This document shows positions 25,088 to 36,404 of a DNA stretch of 64,000 nucleotides, piece after piece; position 1 is the stretch's first letter; each line of letters starts with the position of its first letter. The position numbers and the translations under genes were made by a program. Location: assembly GCF_011046555.1 (NCBI RefSeq), contig NZ_CP049246.1:868001-932000 (forward strand), read 5' to 3'. This DNA comes from Sphingobacterium lactis (GTDB lineage: Bacteria; Bacteroidota; Bacteroidia; Sphingobacteriales; Sphingobacteriaceae). A model generated the notes under the pieces. It was not told where the DNA came from, did not search any database, and worked only from the letters and a program-made list of their open reading frames with translations.

Positions 25088-26731
25088 TTATTGTGCTTTG
25101 GATTTTTTATGCATCAAATCCTGCACCTCCTGATGGTATTTTTCGTTTATCTTCTTGAACTCCGGATCATCATGCATATCTGACCATTTCTTAACTTTTT
25201 CCTTCCATTCCGGACTTTCGAAATAAGCGGTTACCTTCTTGGTTTCTTCCGTTATCTTGGCCATTTTTTCTTTCCATTCCGGAGAGTCAAAATGTTCCTG
25301 GATCTTAGCGGTTTCCTTTTCGATGCTAGCCATTTGCTTTTTCCATTCGTCGGATTCGAAATATGCGGAAACATCCTTGCCTGATTTTTCCATCGCCTCG
25401 ACCTTGGCTTTCCACTCCGCAGAAGTGAATTGTTCTTGTACTTTAGCGGCATTCTTTTCGATTTCGGCAATCTTAGCCTTCCATTCTGGAGATTGGTAAT
25501 ACGCCTGGATTTTTTCGGCCTCGGCCTGCACATTCTTGATGGTCGCCTTTACCTCAGCAGGTAATACGGTCGTGTCTTGGTTGGCAAGTGGTGCAGGTGC
25601 TGCCGGAATAGCCAATTGTTGATTCTTCGGTGCAGCAGGATGCTGAAGTGGTTTTGGTGCCACGGTCATGCTCTCGGTACTGGTTACCGTGCTGATAACC
25701 TGGCTGTTTTCCAGGGTAGTGCTTTTTTGGTCATAGGTGTCAGTGCCTGGGATAATAAAGCTCAGGCCGACCAATGCGGCGCCGCTCAATAGCAATGCGG
25801 CAAGCTGCGGTTTTACGTTTTTGTAATTCGTTTCCATTTTGGTAATTCTTTTTATTCTGTTCAATAGGTGATTTCTTTTTCCGGTTGCTGCCATGGCCAA
25901 CTTCGGACGCATCGCCATGCGCAATTCTTCCAATTCCATCAGAGCCTGAGCGTAAGTGATCGGTTTCGTGATATGCTGTAGCACCAGATCATCGCAGGCA
26001 TGCTCACGTTCCCGCTCGATTACTTTGGAGAGCGCCCAGACGAACGGATTGAAGAACATCAAAGTCTCAATGCATACCTTGATGAGGTTGATCAGGTAAT
26101 CCCGACGTTTCACGTGGGCAAGTTCATGCAGCAGGATGGCTTCCACCTGGTTGATGTCCATTTTATTGGCATAGGCAATCGGAAAGAGGACAAATGGCTT
26201 CAGATGACCCAAAGTCAGGGGCACATCGATCTTCGTGGACAGGAACAATTGTACCCCTTCGGGGATGTTGAGTTTCTGCCGTGCAGTCCTGAACAGTTCA
26301 GACCATTCCAGCGAAATGCCTTCCAATCCTTTAAACCTGATCTGCCGCATTTTCAGGATACTCTGAATGAGCAATCCTATCTGGAAGAACATACCAATGA
26401 CGTAGATCAGGACGATATAAGGTATAAAGCGTTCGATCTGCAGTGGGTTCTGTTCCAATTGGATCAGCTGGTTTGCCGCTATTCCATTTTCAAATCCGTG
26501 GAAGGTGGGCTCCTGAATCAGTCGCTCGAAGAAATAGCAGAAGGTTGCCATGAAGCTGACCATGATGCCGACCTGCATGGCGAAAGCCAGGTTGTGCTTG
26601 GTTGCTGCGGATCGATTCTTCAGGGCAACATTCATCAGGCAATATATAATATACCAAATGGCGGCCTGCCAAATCGAGTGGATAATGCCCCAGCCTAGGG
26701 CAGTACCTATATGTATAGCAGTTGTTTCCAT
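25088..26731 (-). CDS. M56-family (BlaR1-like) membrane metallopeptidase with 23-aa repeat tail
   Basis: 547 residues. The N-terminal half has membrane helices and a zinc-protease site in AILLHELAHVKRRD plus EREHACDDLVL, as in BlaR1/MecR1 sensors; no beta-lactam-binding domain follows. Instead, after another membrane helix (about residue 310) and a Pro/Ala-rich linker, there are five repeats of 23 residues with the core F-x-S-x-E-W-K-x-K and a helical E-K-rich remainder, likely a periplasmic coiled rod. It follows the BlaI-type repressor gene by 2 bases. By analogy it cleaves the repressor when a signal is sensed. Confidence 0.9.
   Translation of the reverse strand: METTAIHIGTALGWGIIHSIWQAAIWYIIYCLMNVALKNRSAATKHNLAFAMQVGIMVSFMATFCYFFERLIQEPTFHGFENGIAANQLIQLEQNPLQIERFIPYIVLIYVIGMFFQIGLLIQSILKMRQIRFKGLEGISLEWSELFRTARQKLNIPEGVQLFLSTKIDVPLTLGHLKPFVLFPIAYANKMDINQVEAILLHELAHVKRRDYLINLIKVCIETLMFFNPFVWALSKVIEREREHACDDLVLQHITKPITYAQALMELEELRMAMRPKLAMAATGKRNHLLNRIKRITKMETNYKNVKPQLAALLLSGAALVGLSFIIPGTDTYDQKSTTLENSQVISTVTSTESMTVAPKPLQHPAAPKNQQLAIPAAPAPLANQDTTVLPAEVKATIKNVQAEAEKIQAYYQSPEWKAKIAEIEKNAAKVQEQFTSAEWKAKVEAMEKSGKDVSAYFESDEWKKQMASIEKETAKIQEHFDSPEWKEKMAKITEETKKVTAYFESPEWKEKVKKWSDMHDDPEFKKINEKYHQEVQDLMHKKSKAQ
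25150..25500 (-). repeat. Tandem 69-bp coding repeats
   Basis: Five in-frame units of 69 bases encode F-x-S-x-E-W-K-x-K-x(14) repeats in the C-terminal part of the M56 peptidase. The tryptophan spacing is exact at 23 residues while intervening residues vary. Confidence 0.8.
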
Positions 26732-26733
26732 GG

Positions 26734-27096
26734 CTATTCGTTTTCTAGGGTTTTCAGAAAAGCTTTGATCTCATCCAATTCCGCCTTGCTGGCCCGCTCA
26801 TTGCCCAGGGCCTGCATCACCAGTCGCGAAGTCGAACCATTATACACGGCATCGATCATTTTATCGAGCATCTTCTCCTGGATTTCCTCCTTGACCAATT
26901 TTGCACGATATATATGTGTCCTGGCGGAGGTATCACGATCCACCATTCCTTTATCGTGCATGATCTGCATCAACTTCAGAATGGTCGTATAGCCGACATC
27001 CTTTTTGTCCAGTGTTTCGAATACTTCCCGAACACTGCTGTCTCCGCGGTCCCATAGGACCTGTAAGATTTCCAATTCGCTATCCGTTGGTTTCAT
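26734..27096 (-). CDS. BlaI/MecI/CopY-family repressor
   Basis: 120 residues from the ATG at 27096 (MKPTDSELEILQVLWDRGD); longer frames upstream would run through its own promoter. The winged-helix motif (SSVREVFETLDKKDVGYTTILKLMQIMHDKGMV) and the C-terminal dimerisation helices match BlaI. The regulator is normally cut by its partner BlaR1-type peptidase, encoded 2 bases downstream. Two 16-bp palindromes overlapping its promoter (27115-27130, 27139-27154) are convincing operators, so the operon is probably self-repressed. Confidence 0.95.
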   Translation of the reverse strand: MKPTDSELEILQVLWDRGDSSVREVFETLDKKDVGYTTILKLMQIMHDKGMVDRDTSARTHIYRAKLVKEEIQEKMLDKMIDAVYNGSTSRLVMQALGNERASKAELDEIKAFLKTLENE

Positions 27097-27114
27097 AATG
27101 TTGAAATTAGTATC

Positions 27115-27130
27115 TACGAATGATTTCGTA
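27115..27130. promoter_or_regulatory. BlaI-type operator 1
   Basis: Perfect palindrome TACGAA-TGAT-TTCGTA located at the expected transcription start of the repressor gene; same arms as operator 2, with centres 24 bases apart. Confidence 0.8.
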
Positions 27131-27132
27131 TT

Positions 27133-27163
27133 CAAATATACGAAGCTTTTCGTATAATGCAAA
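27133..27163 (-). promoter_or_regulatory. Promoter of the BlaI/BlaR1-like operon
   Basis: On the minus strand: TTTG (27163-27160), 19 bases, TATATTTG (27140-27133). Full consensus; one operator lies in the spacer and the other over the start site. Confidence 0.85.
27139..27154. promoter_or_regulatory. BlaI-type operator 2
   Basis: Perfect palindrome TACGAA-GCTT-TTCGTA placed between the -33 and -7 boxes, where a bound repressor would block RNA polymerase. Confidence 0.8.
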
Positions 27164-27265
27164 TGTTTTTGAAAATAGATTTGAGATGTGAGTATTGAGA
27201 TATGAGATAGGAAGGGTGGCTGGGTGCTGGCTCACTTCTTTTGCAGTGGGCTGCGTGGTGGCGGT

Positions 27266-27302
27266 GCTAAAATAGTTCAACCCCTCTGGGGTTGCATGGC
27301 GG
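27266..27302 (+). repeat. Solo copy of the element end
   Basis: GCTAAAATAGTTCAACCCC continuing CTCTGGGGTTGCATGGCGG, nearly identical to the right ends of the two 167-bp palindromic elements at 27444 and 28386. Confidence 0.75.
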
Positions 27303-27443
27303 ATAGATATCCAGCCAACCGTCGGTTGCCCCGTTTCCGACCCGATCCCTCCGACGGAATCGCTGGCGCACTTGTGCCCTAAACACCGGCCCAGCCGAGA
27401 AGACCCGCACATGTCCCTGTGATTTCAACTGATTGGCGCCACG

Positions 27444-27610
27444 TAACCCCGGAGGGGTGCAACTATTTTAGCGCTGGTGATTAGGTTAAGATTGCCCGAC
27501 CGCCCCGTTTTTTGGTTTGCTTCAGCAAACCAAAAAACGGGGCGGTCGGGCTTTGGGGATGTGTAGGCGCACTGCTAAAATAGCTCAACCCCTCTGGGGT
27601 TGCGTGACGG
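27444..27610. repeat. 167-bp palindromic element, copy A
   Basis: Outer ends are inverted copies of a GCTAAAATAG...CCCC-CTCTGGGGTTG sequence. The centre (27494-27551) is a perfect 28-bp stem, GCCCGACCGCCCCG then T-run and GGTTTGCT, closed by a tiny loop. Same length and geometry as copy B. Confidence 0.8.
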
Positions 27611-27803
27611 ATGGAGGTCCATCGCCCCGAAATCCCCCAGACATCCCTTTTCCCGCCTTTTCCGTCGGTTGCGGTAATCGCACCGACCAAAAACCCGATA
27701 TAAACGCTTAACCTGCATTCTGCTTTTCGGCCGAAAATCTCGTCCTGCGCACGAGGAACGGCGATTCTGCCCTAAATTCTCCTTTTTTTACCCGCATTAC
27801 CTG

Positions 27804-27932
27804 CCTGGACCTTGTCCGAGGTGAGAGCGTGGTGAGAGCGTACCGAGAGCGTGGTGAGAGCGAGTCCATGGGACGCTCTCACCTCGGTAGCACCACGGAC
27901 GCATGTCGGATGCACCTCGGACAAGGTCCAGG
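27804..27932. repeat. 129-bp inverted repeat with inner tandem units
   Basis: 20-bp perfect arms CCTGGACCTTGTCCGAGGTG (27804-27823) and its complement (27913-27932). Inside lie four 11-base GAGAGCG(T/A)GGT-type units that can also pair with GGACGCTCTCAC nearby. Confidence 0.75.
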
Positions 27933-28300
27933 GAAGCTGCAATCGGGATCCTGCACCGGTATGGGATTTGGAAAATGGCAACAGGGGCCGTGCCCGTTTT
28001 GCGGAATGGACAATGCGAGAGCGTGGTGGGGTTGCGGATCTTTTTATGAAGAGGGGGTTTTGCCATGGATCTGGCAACCGGGGATGGTGGCCGCGGAAAT
28101 GGCAGCCGCCGGAATGAATATAGGGAATATATTTCTGATGGGGAGGATATTAAGCGCTTAATATAATATGGGAGGGGAGACGCTGACTGGGTTTCTCCGA
28201 CGGGACCGCTGGCGCACGTCTTTTGTTGTGGGCGGCGGGTTGGCGGACTTGTGCCCCGGGTAATCTCTAAGGGCAAAATATAAACAATCCCTCCACCCCT

Positions 28301-28350
28301 GGGCACAAGAGATCCACCGCACTTGCCCTCCGCACAACTCTTGCGCCAGC
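28301..28350 (+). repeat. 50-bp direct repeat, copy 1
   Basis: Starts GGGCACAAGAGATCCACCGC and ends CTTGCGCCAGC; identical over 50 bases to 28568-28617. Confidence 0.8.
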
Positions 28351-28385
28351 CTCCGCACTGCCCGTTCCCCGGATAGCACGTTGGC

Positions 28386-28552
28386 AAACCCCGGAGGGGT
28401 GCAACTATTTTAGTACAGGCGATTAGGATATAATTGACCCACCGCCCCGTTTTTTTGTTTGCTTCAGCAAACAAAAAAACGGGGCGGTGGGTCTTTGTCG
28501 TTGTGTAGGCGCGCAGCTAAAATAGTTCAACCCCTCTGGGGTTGCATGGCGG
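28386..28552. repeat. 167-bp palindromic element, copy B
   Basis: Second copy. The central perfect stem is at 28436-28493 (GACCCACCGCCCCG then T-run and GTTTGCT). It differs from copy A at three stem positions and each change is matched on the opposite arm. Confidence 0.8.
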
Positions 28553-28567
28553 TTAGGCCATCCCCCC

Positions 28568-28617
28568 GGGCACAAGAGATCCACCGCACTTGCCCTCCGC
28601 ACAACTCTTGCGCCAGC
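28568..28617 (+). repeat. 50-bp direct repeat, copy 2
   Basis: Exact copy of 28301-28350, offset 267 bases; followed by a short TCCGCACTGCC tandem duplication. Confidence 0.8.
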
Positions 28618-28789
28618 ATCCGCACTGCCTCCGCACTGCCCGACAACCGTCCCCGGACCGCCCCCTTTACCCCCGCAACCCCCTTTCCGCCGCGCTTCCC
28701 CGAAAATTATCCACCATTGGCATAGGCAGTTACGCTCTATCCCCAAAAATTCTTTCCGGCACCCCTTGGAGATATGGATTGTTTTGTCC

Positions 28790-28797
28790 TATCTTTG
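28790..28797 (+). promoter_or_regulatory. rRNA promoter P1 (-7 box)
   Basis: TATCTTTG with TTG about 21 bases upstream (28766-28768); upstream of the 16S gene by about 440 bases. Confidence 0.6.
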
Positions 28798-28925
28798 CAC
28801 CACTCCGCAAGGGAGGGACGCCGGAAACGGCACTGACATCAGGGTAATTGGAACGGATCGGAAGGTCGCCCCTGGGCACCGGAAGATGACCGGAAAAAAG
28901 CCCCCGAAAATTATTTCAAAATAAA

Positions 28926-28957
28926 TTTGGGGGAATCGAAAAAACCTCTTACCTTTG
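28926..28957 (+). promoter_or_regulatory. rRNA promoter P2
   Basis: TTTG (28926-28929), 20 bases, TACCTTTG (28950-28957). Full consensus, about 280 bases before the 16S gene. Confidence 0.75.
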
Positions 28958-29088
28958 CAGTCCCAACTACGGGGAACGGCACAGGGCGCGACGCCCGGAG
29001 CCGCAAAACAATGACAGATCAGGACCCTTTTTTGGGTCACGATATAACAGGCCGAGGCGCGATGCGGAGGCCGCAGAAGTTCTTTAAA

Positions 29089-29107
29089 TGATCATGTAGC
29101 GCAGCGA
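29089..29107 (+). other. 16S precursor processing stem, left arm
   Basis: TGATCATG and GCGCAGCGA pair perfectly with CATGATCA and TCGCTGCGC at 30783-30804, enclosing the whole 16S gene: the classic RNase III stalk. Confidence 0.75.
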
Positions 29108-29235
29108 TTAGTCGGAAGACGAAAGCTGAAGATTTATTAAGTTAAGTCAATTCAGAAAATCTCGGGAGCGGGAGAACAACATTAATACAGACGATTCTAT
29201 TTTTATAAATAGTCTCGATCGAAACTTCATTTTAC

Positions 29236-30764
<1,529 letters not shown>

Positions 30765-30782
30765 AGAGCCCGCCCCGAGAGG

Positions 30783-30804
30783 TCGCTGCGCGACATCATG
30801 ATCA
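30783..30804 (+). other. 16S precursor processing stem, right arm
   Basis: TCGCTGCGC and CATGATCA, complementary to 29089-29107 on the other side of 16S. Confidence 0.75.
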
Positions 30805-30885
30805 TATATTGAATAAAAAGAAGACATTCAGAAGAAAGTGCCCGCCCCGCAAGTGGGAGGTACCGAGAGATGAGAGAGATAAGCT

Positions 30886-30959
30886 AGTCCCGTAGCTCAG
30901 TTGGTTAGAGCACTACACTGATAATGTAGGGGTCAGCAGTTCAAATCTGCTCGGGACTA
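30886..30959 (+). tRNA. tRNA-Ile (GAT)
   Basis: 74 bases without encoded CCA. Acceptor AGTCCCG pairs with CGGGACT; anticodon stem CTACA/TGTAG frames the GAT anticodon at 30920-30922; T-arm AGCAGTTCAAATCTGCT. In the usual 16S-23S spacer position. Confidence 0.96.
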
Positions 30960-30968
30960 CGACGCGAA

Positions 30969-31042
30969 GGGGAATTAGCTCAGCTGGCTAGAGCACCTGC
31001 CTTGCACGCAGGGGGTCAACGGTTCGAATCCGTTATTCTCCA
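30969..31042 (+). tRNA. tRNA-Ala (TGC)
   Basis: 74 bases without CCA. Acceptor GGGGAAT pairs with ATTCTCC; anticodon loop CTTGCAC gives TGC at 31003-31005; T-arm ACGGTTCGAATCCGT. Nine bases after tRNA-Ile. Confidence 0.96.
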
Positions 31043-31078
31043 CGAATCCTGAACGATCCGGAGATAGTATGTGGACCA

Positions 31079-31117
31079 CGGTCTCACATCTCATATCTCA
31101 GGTCTGATATCTGGATA
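31079..31117 (+). repeat. TCTCA-type low-complexity repeat in the rRNA spacer
   Basis: GGTCTCACATCTCATATCTC and continuing degenerate units between tRNA-Ala and 23S; related patches occur near 27180, 59320-59410 and 63780. Confidence 0.6.
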
Positions 31118-31127
31118 AAGAGTTCTT

Positions 31128-31168
31128 TGACATATTGGAAGAAAAGAGATAACAAGAGAAGACAACAG
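31128..31168 (+). other. 23S precursor processing stem, left arm
   Basis: TGACATATTGGAAGAAAAGA ... AGAGAAGACAACAG pairs with the sequence after 23S at 34135-34180. Confidence 0.75.
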
Positions 31169-31243
31169 AGGCACGGTCATTCCTTCGGGGATGGTACGGC
31201 CAAGAGCAACCTACCACTTGGCAAAAGGGGTGGTAGCGTGAAG

Positions 31244-34123
<2,880 letters not shown>

Positions 34124-34134
34124 ATGCGGATAGT

Positions 34135-34180
34135 CTGTTGTCCTCTCTCTTTTTTGATCTTTTCTTCCAATAACATGTCA
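34135..34180 (+). other. 23S precursor processing stem, right arm
   Basis: CTGTTGTCCTCTCT ... TCTTTTCTTCCAATAACATG then TCA, complementary to 31128-31168 with a few bulges. Confidence 0.75.
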
Positions 34181-34209
34181 ATGATGGAATCATCCATCAA
34201 AAGGTATTC

Positions 34210-34317
<108 letters not shown>

Positions 34318-34329
34318 ATTTTATACAGA

Positions 34330-34360
34330 AGGCCATCCTTGCAAAGGGATGGCCTTTTTT
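34330..34360 (+). terminator. rRNA operon terminator
   Basis: AGGCCATCC / GGATGGCCT stem with a T-run. Confidence 0.88.
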
Positions 34361-34365
34361 GTTAG

Positions 34366-34557
34366 TACCTGGTACTTAGTATTTAGTATCAAGTATTAAG
34401 AATTAAGACCCATGGCTTCCTTTCCGGCACGCTTGGGTCCAAATACCAACTACTAACTACTAATTACTGCCAAAAAGCCCCATGTTTCCTTACGGAACAT
34501 GGGGCTTTTTGGTTTATGGGTCTAAATACTTAATACTAACTACTAAATACTAAATTC
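34366..34557. repeat. ACTAACTACTAA-type degenerate repeats and a 17-bp palindrome
   Basis: Low-complexity TAGTATTTAGTAT / ACTAACTACTAAT units on both sides of a hairpin with 17-base perfect arms, CCAAAAAGCCCCATGTT at 34470-34486 and its complement at 34496-34512. The hairpin is terminator-like, but no gene ends directly at it on the plus strand. Confidence 0.6.
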
Positions 34558-34592
34558 AGGTTATGCATACTTTGTATGCATAACCTGAATTT
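34552..34592 (-). terminator. 19-bp palindrome at the end of the START-like gene
   Basis: AAATTCAGGTTATGCATAC, three-base loop, perfect complement; one arm reaches into the stop codon of the minus-strand gene. T-rich flank is short. Confidence 0.55.
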
Positions 34593-34977
34593 ACTCTTCA
34601 TCCTCATAGAACTCTACCAGGGAAGCGATATATGTATCGTTCCATCCTTCGACGATGTCATCGTAAGCTTCGTCGGGAATATTGGTATGTTTGATCTCCA
34701 GGGATGTTCCCTTTTTGTGTTCGTGGAGTTTCATGGTGACGATCGAGTCTTCCTCCTGTTCTCCGAAGTACCATTGCTGTACAATCTTGCTGTTCGGCTC
34801 CAGTTCAAGGAATTTACCGGTTATGGCTCCATCCCAAAGGGAAAACTCACCGCCCGGTACAGGATCGATTTCGACCAGATCACCAGTCCATAGGTGTATG
34901 GTCGTAGCTGTGGTCAAGGCCAAGTATAGTTGTTCCGGGTCTGTGTTAATGATATAATATTTTTTAAATTCTTTCAT
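34591..34977 (-). CDS. START-like/SRPBCC-fold (AHSA1-type) protein
   Basis: 128 residues. N-terminal strand KEFKKYYIINTDPEQLYLAL and TTIHLWTGDLVEIDPVPGGEF, followed by IVQQWYFGEQEEDSIVTM and the long C-terminal helix DDIVEGWNDTYIASLVEFY, match the helix-grip fold of AHSA1-like SRPBCC proteins, which bind hydrophobic ligands or partner with chaperones. No signal peptide. Monocistronic, divergent from the rRNA methyltransferase with 59 bases between. Specific role unknown; close homologues are widespread in Bacteroidota. Confidence 0.85.
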   Translation of the reverse strand: MKEFKKYYIINTDPEQLYLALTTATTIHLWTGDLVEIDPVPGGEFSLWDGAITGKFLELEPNSKIVQQWYFGEQEEDSIVTMKLHEHKKGTSLEIKHTNIPDEAYDDIVEGWNDTYIASLVEFYEDEE

Positions 34978-35036
34978 GCTTACTGTAACTAGAAAAAGAT
35001 AATTCCTGTAAATTTACATAGATTTATTAGCATAGC

Positions 35037-36404
35037 ATGAGTAATTTTCTGCCGAATGCCCTAATTAAAAGATTAGGTACCAACCCCAAATTCGATCAAG
35101 AAGCATTTATTGCCGCCCATCGTGATGGCGAGAAGCTGACCTCCATTCGCTTAAACCCGAATAAAGAGGTCAAGCTATCCTTACCCTTAGCCGGTCAGGT
35201 TCCTTGGTGTTCCTATGGCTATTATCTGGAGGAGCGGCCGCAGTTTACATTGGATCCCCTCTTTCATGCTGGTTGTTATTATGTGCAGGAAGCTTCCTCC
35301 ATGTTCATCGGGCATATCCTGAATCATCTGAAGGTGGGAGATTCCCCTATCCGGGCATTGGATGTCTGTGCAGCGCCGGGTGGAAAGTCTACCCTATTGA
35401 ATTCCTATCTGGATGGGCAGAGCTTGCTTGTGGCCAACGAAATCATCAAGAGCAGATCAGTAGTCCTCCAGGAGAATATGATCCGCTGGGGCGCCGCAAA
35501 TGTCGTCGTATCGAATAATGATCCGTCCGCATTTCGCCGCTTGCCCGGCTTCTTTGATCTTGTCCTGGTAGATGCGCCGTGTTCCGGATCGGGTATGTTC
35601 CGCAAAGATGAGGATAGTATCGATGAATGGTCAGAAGCCAACGTCAAGCTATGCAGTGAAAGGCAGCAACGGATCCTTTCCGAAATCATGGGCAGCATAA
35701 GTACCAATGGCTATCTCCTGTATTCCACCTGTTCTTATTCAGCGGAAGAGAATGAACAAATCCTCGATTGGTTGATCGATACATATGAATTGAAGAGCGT
35801 GGATATCCCGATTGAAGAACAGTGGGGGATTGAAAGAACGACCTCTGATGTCCACGGAGCTCACGGTTATCGCTTTTATCCACACAAAGCGCAGGGTGAG
35901 GGTTTCTTCATCGGTGTCCTGCAAATGTCGGGCATCAATCCCTCTTTTCCCCTAAAGAAATTGAAAACGGAGAAAGCCCCGGTTTCGAGAGATGCGCTTA
36001 AAGGATGGGTACAGGATCCAGATCAATTCGGTTATTTTGTGCACAACGACAATATCCATATCTTCCCCAAATCCTTAGAACTGCCTATAAAAGCTGTGCA
36101 GCAGGTATTATACCTGAAAAATGCTGGGACAATGATCGGTAAATGGCTGGGCAGGGAATTGATCCCTTCTCATGATCTCGCCTTAAGCATCCATCAGGAT
36201 TCTGACATACGATCGGTGGAACTGGAGTTGGACGATGCGCAGAACTTCCTGCGTAAGGAACCATTGCCTGTGGAATTATTTGCCGATGTGAAAAAAGGCT
36301 GGTGCCTGGTAACCTTTCAGGGTGTATCGATCGGATGGGTAAAAGTATTGGGGAATAGGGTGAACAACTATTATCCAAAGGAAGTCCGCATTGCGAACCT
36401 TTAA
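35037..36404 (+). CDS. rRNA cytosine-C5 methyltransferase (RsmF/NOL1-NOP2-Sun family)
   Basis: 455 residues. SAM-binding motif I DVCAAPGGKST, motif IV with catalytic-type cysteine in DAPCSGSGMFRKD and motif VI YSTCSYSAEENE containing the nucleophile cysteine place it in the RsmB/RsmF family. The C-terminal third (FGYFVHNDNIHIF, and the end VSIGWVKVLGNRVNNYYPKE) is the PUA-like RNA-binding extension typical of RsmF. It methylates rRNA (RsmF: 16S C1407 in E. coli). Converges with coaBC, with 4 bases of overlap at the stops. Confidence 0.92.
   Translation: MSNFLPNALIKRLGTNPKFDQEAFIAAHRDGEKLTSIRLNPNKEVKLSLPLAGQVPWCSYGYYLEERPQFTLDPLFHAGCYYVQEASSMFIGHILNHLKVGDSPIRALDVCAAPGGKSTLLNSYLDGQSLLVANEIIKSRSVVLQENMIRWGAANVVVSNNDPSAFRRLPGFFDLVLVDAPCSGSGMFRKDEDSIDEWSEANVKLCSERQQRILSEIMGSISTNGYLLYSTCSYSAEENEQILDWLIDTYELKSVDIPIEEQWGIERTTSDVHGAHGYRFYPHKAQGEGFFIGVLQMSGINPSFPLKKLKTEKAPVSRDALKGWVQDPDQFGYFVHNDNIHIFPKSLELPIKAVQQVLYLKNAGTMIGKWLGRELIPSHDLALSIHQDSDIRSVELELDDAQNFLRKEPLPVELFADVKKGWCLVTFQGVSIGWVKVLGNRVNNYYPKEVRIANL

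Larger units (their letters stand above)
27164..28760. other. Repeat-rich region without genes, upstream of the rRNA operon
   Basis: About 1.6 kb, GC-rich in large part. Frames up to 225 codons exist on both strands, but they overlap one another, cross the palindromes and have no protein-like sequence, so none is called. A TCTCA-type low-complexity patch lies at 27180-27212 on the minus strand; the repeat elements are listed separately. Confidence 0.65.

Noticed and set aside
25150..25500. Regular repeats that might suggest a CRISPR array
   Set aside because: The 69-bp units are in-frame coding repeats of the M56 peptidase; no conserved direct repeat with unique spacers and no cas genes.
27772..28474. 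Reading frames of 100-225 codons on both strands in the repeat region upstream of rRNA
   Set aside because: They overlap each other in several frames, run through the palindromes and direct repeats, and encode low-complexity Arg/Pro/Gly-rich strings with no recognisable domain; they follow from the GC-rich composition.
27444..28552. Palindromic elements as insertion sequences
   Set aside because: No transposase reading frame inside or between them and no clear target-site duplication, so at most non-autonomous elements.
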